A stretch of 7,459 nucleotides of DNA from DAIQNV01 sp036788215 (GTDB lineage: Bacteria; Planctomycetota; Phycisphaerae; Phycisphaerales; UBA1924). This document shows positions 5,717-7,459 of the stretch, one piece after another. The stretch lies in contig DAIQNV010000112.1 in NCBI GenBank assembly GCA_036788215.1, positions 1-7,459 on the forward strand. The letters run 5' to 3'. The notes beneath the pieces were generated by a model, which saw only the letters and a list, made by a program, of their open reading frames with translations, ran no database searches and was not told where the DNA came from. The position numbers and the translations under genes were made by a program. Numbering within the stretch: the stretch's first letter is position 1; each line of letters opens with the position of its first letter.

Positions 5717-7459
5717 CGGACATCGACGCACCGAAAGCCACCGGCGAGAGCGCGACCGACGACCACGGGCTCGACTACGAAGACACGCCCGACCTGCCCA
5801 GCGTCAGCCTGGGCCCGCACTTCGAGATGCACCCCATCGTCTTCCCCGCGGGCGCCCTCATCGTGCTGAGCCTCGTGGGCCTCTCGTTCCTCATCCCGGT
5901 CGACGACCTCCGCTCGACCTTCGAGGGCGTGCGCAACTGGATCGGGGGCACCTTCGGCTGGCTTTATGTCGCCGCGATGTCCGGCTTCCTCGTCTTCGCG
6001 ATCTGGCTCGCCTTCGGCAAGTACGCGAGCATCCCCCTCGGACGCGACGGAGAGAAGCCCGAGTTCAACCGCCTCACCTGGTTCGCCATGCTCTTCAGCG
6101 CCGGCATGGGCATCGGCCTCGTCTTCTGGAGCGTCGCCGAGCCCGTCGCGCACTTCAACGACATGCCCCCGGGCTTCGCGGAGGGCCTCAACGAGAGCCG
6201 CCTCGCGATGGCGGTCACCATCTTCCACTGGGGCCTCCATCCCTGGGCCCTCTACGCGGTCGTCGCGCTCGCCCTCGCGTACTTCGGCTTCCGCCGCGGG
6301 CTCCCCCTGGGCTTCCGCTCGCTGCTCTACCCCATCTTCGGCGACCGCGTCTGGGGACGCCTGGGCGACGCCATCGACACGCTCGCCATCATCGCCACGC
6401 TCACCGGCGTCGCGACCTCCCTCGGGCTCGGGGCCCAGCAGGTCAACGCCGGCCTCGCCTTCCTCTTCGGCCTCCCCATAGGCACCCTCACCCAGGTCCT
6501 CCTCATCGCGGGCATCACCGCGGTCGCCACCGTCTCCGTCGTTCTGGGCCTGGGCACCGGCATCCGCCGCCTCAGCGAGATCAACATGACCCTCGCCGCG
6601 ATCCTGATGATCATGGTCATCCTGGGTAGCGGCGTCGTCGCCTTCCTGGGCTCCACCATCGAGAACACCGGCGCCTACCTCCAGCTCCTCCCCTTCAGCT
6701 CCTTCCGCACCGGCGCCAGCAACCCCGAAGGCCAGGCCTGGCTCAACGGGTGGACCGTCTTTTACTGGGCGTGGTGGATCTCCTGGTCCCCCTTCGTCGG
6801 CATGTTCATCGCCCGCATCTCGCGAGGACGCACCATCCGCGAGTTCATCACGGGGACGCTCGTCGTCCCGACCGCGGTCGGCATCGTCTGGCTCACCGCC
6901 TTCGGCGCCACCACCCTCCGCGCCGACCTCACCCACGACCGCCAGGCCCAGGCCTTCGCCGCAGGCGAGGTGACGACCAACCCCGACGCCGCCCTGGGCG
7001 AGTTCCCGGTCGTCCTCGGCGCCGGCGAGCCCACGCCCGAGCCCATGACCGCAGCGGAGTACCTCGACTCGCCCGTCGTCGACGCCGACACCGGCGAGCC
7101 CCTCGCCCATCAGGACAAGCTCGCCACCGTCCTCTTCGTCCTGCTGGGCAACATCTTTGGCCACGGCGCCATCGCCAAGATCGCGATCGGCATCGCGACC
7201 CTCTGCATCGTCCTCTTCTTCATCACCTCGTCCGACTCCGCTTCGCTCGTCATCGACATGATCGCCTCGGGCGGGAACCCCGACCCCCCCGTCGGCACCA
7301 GGCTCTTCTGGGCCCTCACCGAGGGCGTCGTCGCCGCCGCCCTGCTCCTCGCGGGCGGGCTCGAGGCGCTCCAGGCCGCCTCAATCACCGCCGCCCTCCC
7401 CTTCACGCTCATCCTCCTGCTCGCGTGCTGGGCCCTCGTGAAGGGCCTCCGCGAGGAGC
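5713..7459 (+). CDS. BCCT-family betaine/compatible-solute transporter (3' end outside window)
   Basis: The frame opens at ATG 5713 (ATGA overlap with the SDMT stop) and stays open to the right edge, giving 582 residues. This is a betaine-choline-carnitine transporter, an inner-membrane Na+-coupled LeuT-fold symporter with 12 helices. An acidic N-terminal tail of about 40 residues precedes helix 1. SAGMGIGLVFWSVAEP (129-144) carries the glycine-rich GMGIG motif of Na+-dependent BetP-like members. FHWGLHPWALYAV follows, then the family signature YWAWWISWSPFVGMFIARIS (351-370) with the aromatic betaine-binding tryptophans. SSDSASLVIDMIASGG and the last helix are also present, so only the C-terminal cytoplasmic tail is missing. 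Residues about 403-468 form an unusually long hydrophilic, proline- and acid-rich loop. No strong ribosome site is seen, so translation is probably coupled. Betaine uptake is likely from context; substrate specificity is not proven. Confidence 0.95.
   Translation, partial: MTDIDAPKATGESATDDHGLDYEDTPDLPSVSLGPHFEMHPIVFPAGALIVLSLVGLSFLIPVDDLRSTFEGVRNWIGGTFGWLYVAAMSGFLVFAIWLAFGKYASIPLGRDGEKPEFNRLTWFAMLFSAGMGIGLVFWSVAEPVAHFNDMPPGFAEGLNESRLAMAVTIFHWGLHPWALYAVVALALAYFGFRRGLPLGFRSLLYPIFGDRVWGRLGDAIDTLAIIATLTGVATSLGLGAQQVNAGLAFLFGLPIGTLTQVLLIAGITAVATVSVVLGLGTGIRRLSEINMTLAAILMIMVILGSGVVAFLGSTIENTGAYLQLLPFSSFRTGASNPEGQAWLNGWTVFYWAWWISWSPFVGMFIARISRGRTIREFITGTLVVPTAVGIVWLTAFGATTLRADLTHDRQAQAFAAGEVTTNPDAALGEFPVVLGAGEPTPEPMTAAEYLDSPVVDADTGEPLAHQDKLATVLFVLLGNIFGHGAIAKIAIGIATLCIVLFFITSSDSASLVIDMIASGGNPDPPVGTRLFWALTEGVVAAALLLAGGLEALQAASITAALPFTLILLLACWALVKGLREE

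Noticed and set aside
5554..7164. Long open frame of 536 codons on the minus strand
   Set aside because: It is antisense to the SDMT end and the BCCT transporter. Its translation is low-complexity Glu/Asp/Gly/Ala/Arg-rich with no family motif, which is expected when GC-rich codons are read backwards.

Overview
The window is about 7.5 kb of very GC-rich, gene-dense DNA. Third codon positions are almost all G or C, GTG starts are frequent and genes overlap by 1-4 bases. The run of twin-arginine-exported Gfo/Idh/MocA oxidoreductases beside xylose-isomerase-like TIM-barrel proteins is typical of Planctomycetes. A high-GC, marine or salt-tolerant member (for example a Phycisphaerae-type lineage) is my best guess. 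The taxon is inferred from gene style, not from a marker gene.

Left block (2-3343, + strand): a sugar-metabolism operon cut by the left edge. In order it holds the C-terminal end of a Gfo/Idh/MocA oxidoreductase, a Tat-signal TIM-barrel sugar isomerase/epimerase-like protein, a complete Tat-signal Gfo/Idh/MocA oxidoreductase, and a Tat-signal hydroxypyruvate-isomerase-like TIM-barrel protein. The genes are joined by 1-4 base overlaps or an 11-base gap. Together they look like an exported module that oxidises a sugar or sugar derivative with a nicotinamide cofactor and then rearranges or cleaves the product. The substrate cannot be read from the sequence.

Right block (3350-7459): an osmolyte module. 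A MarR-family regulator on the minus strand closely resembles the EctR/CosR osmotic regulators. It is divergent from a + strand operon encoding glycine/sarcosine N-methyltransferase, sarcosine/dimethylglycine N-methyltransferase and a BCCT-family transporter that runs off the right edge. The two methyltransferases would make glycine betaine from glycine by three SAM-dependent methylations. The transporter would import betaine or a similar compatible solute. Synthesis, uptake and probable control are therefore in one locus.

The 136-base divergent intergenic region holds a short AT-rich island with a -10-like box. Overlapping its downstream edge is an 18-base pseudopalindrome with 8-base half-sites around a GT centre, the best operator candidate for the regulator. 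The two blocks converge with only 6 bases between them.

I see no RNA genes, mobile elements, CRISPR arrays or attachment sites. The individual families are known. What deserves follow-up is the EctR/CosR-like control of de novo betaine synthesis, the predicted operator, the enlarged extracytoplasmic loop in the transporter, and the Tat-exported sugar module.
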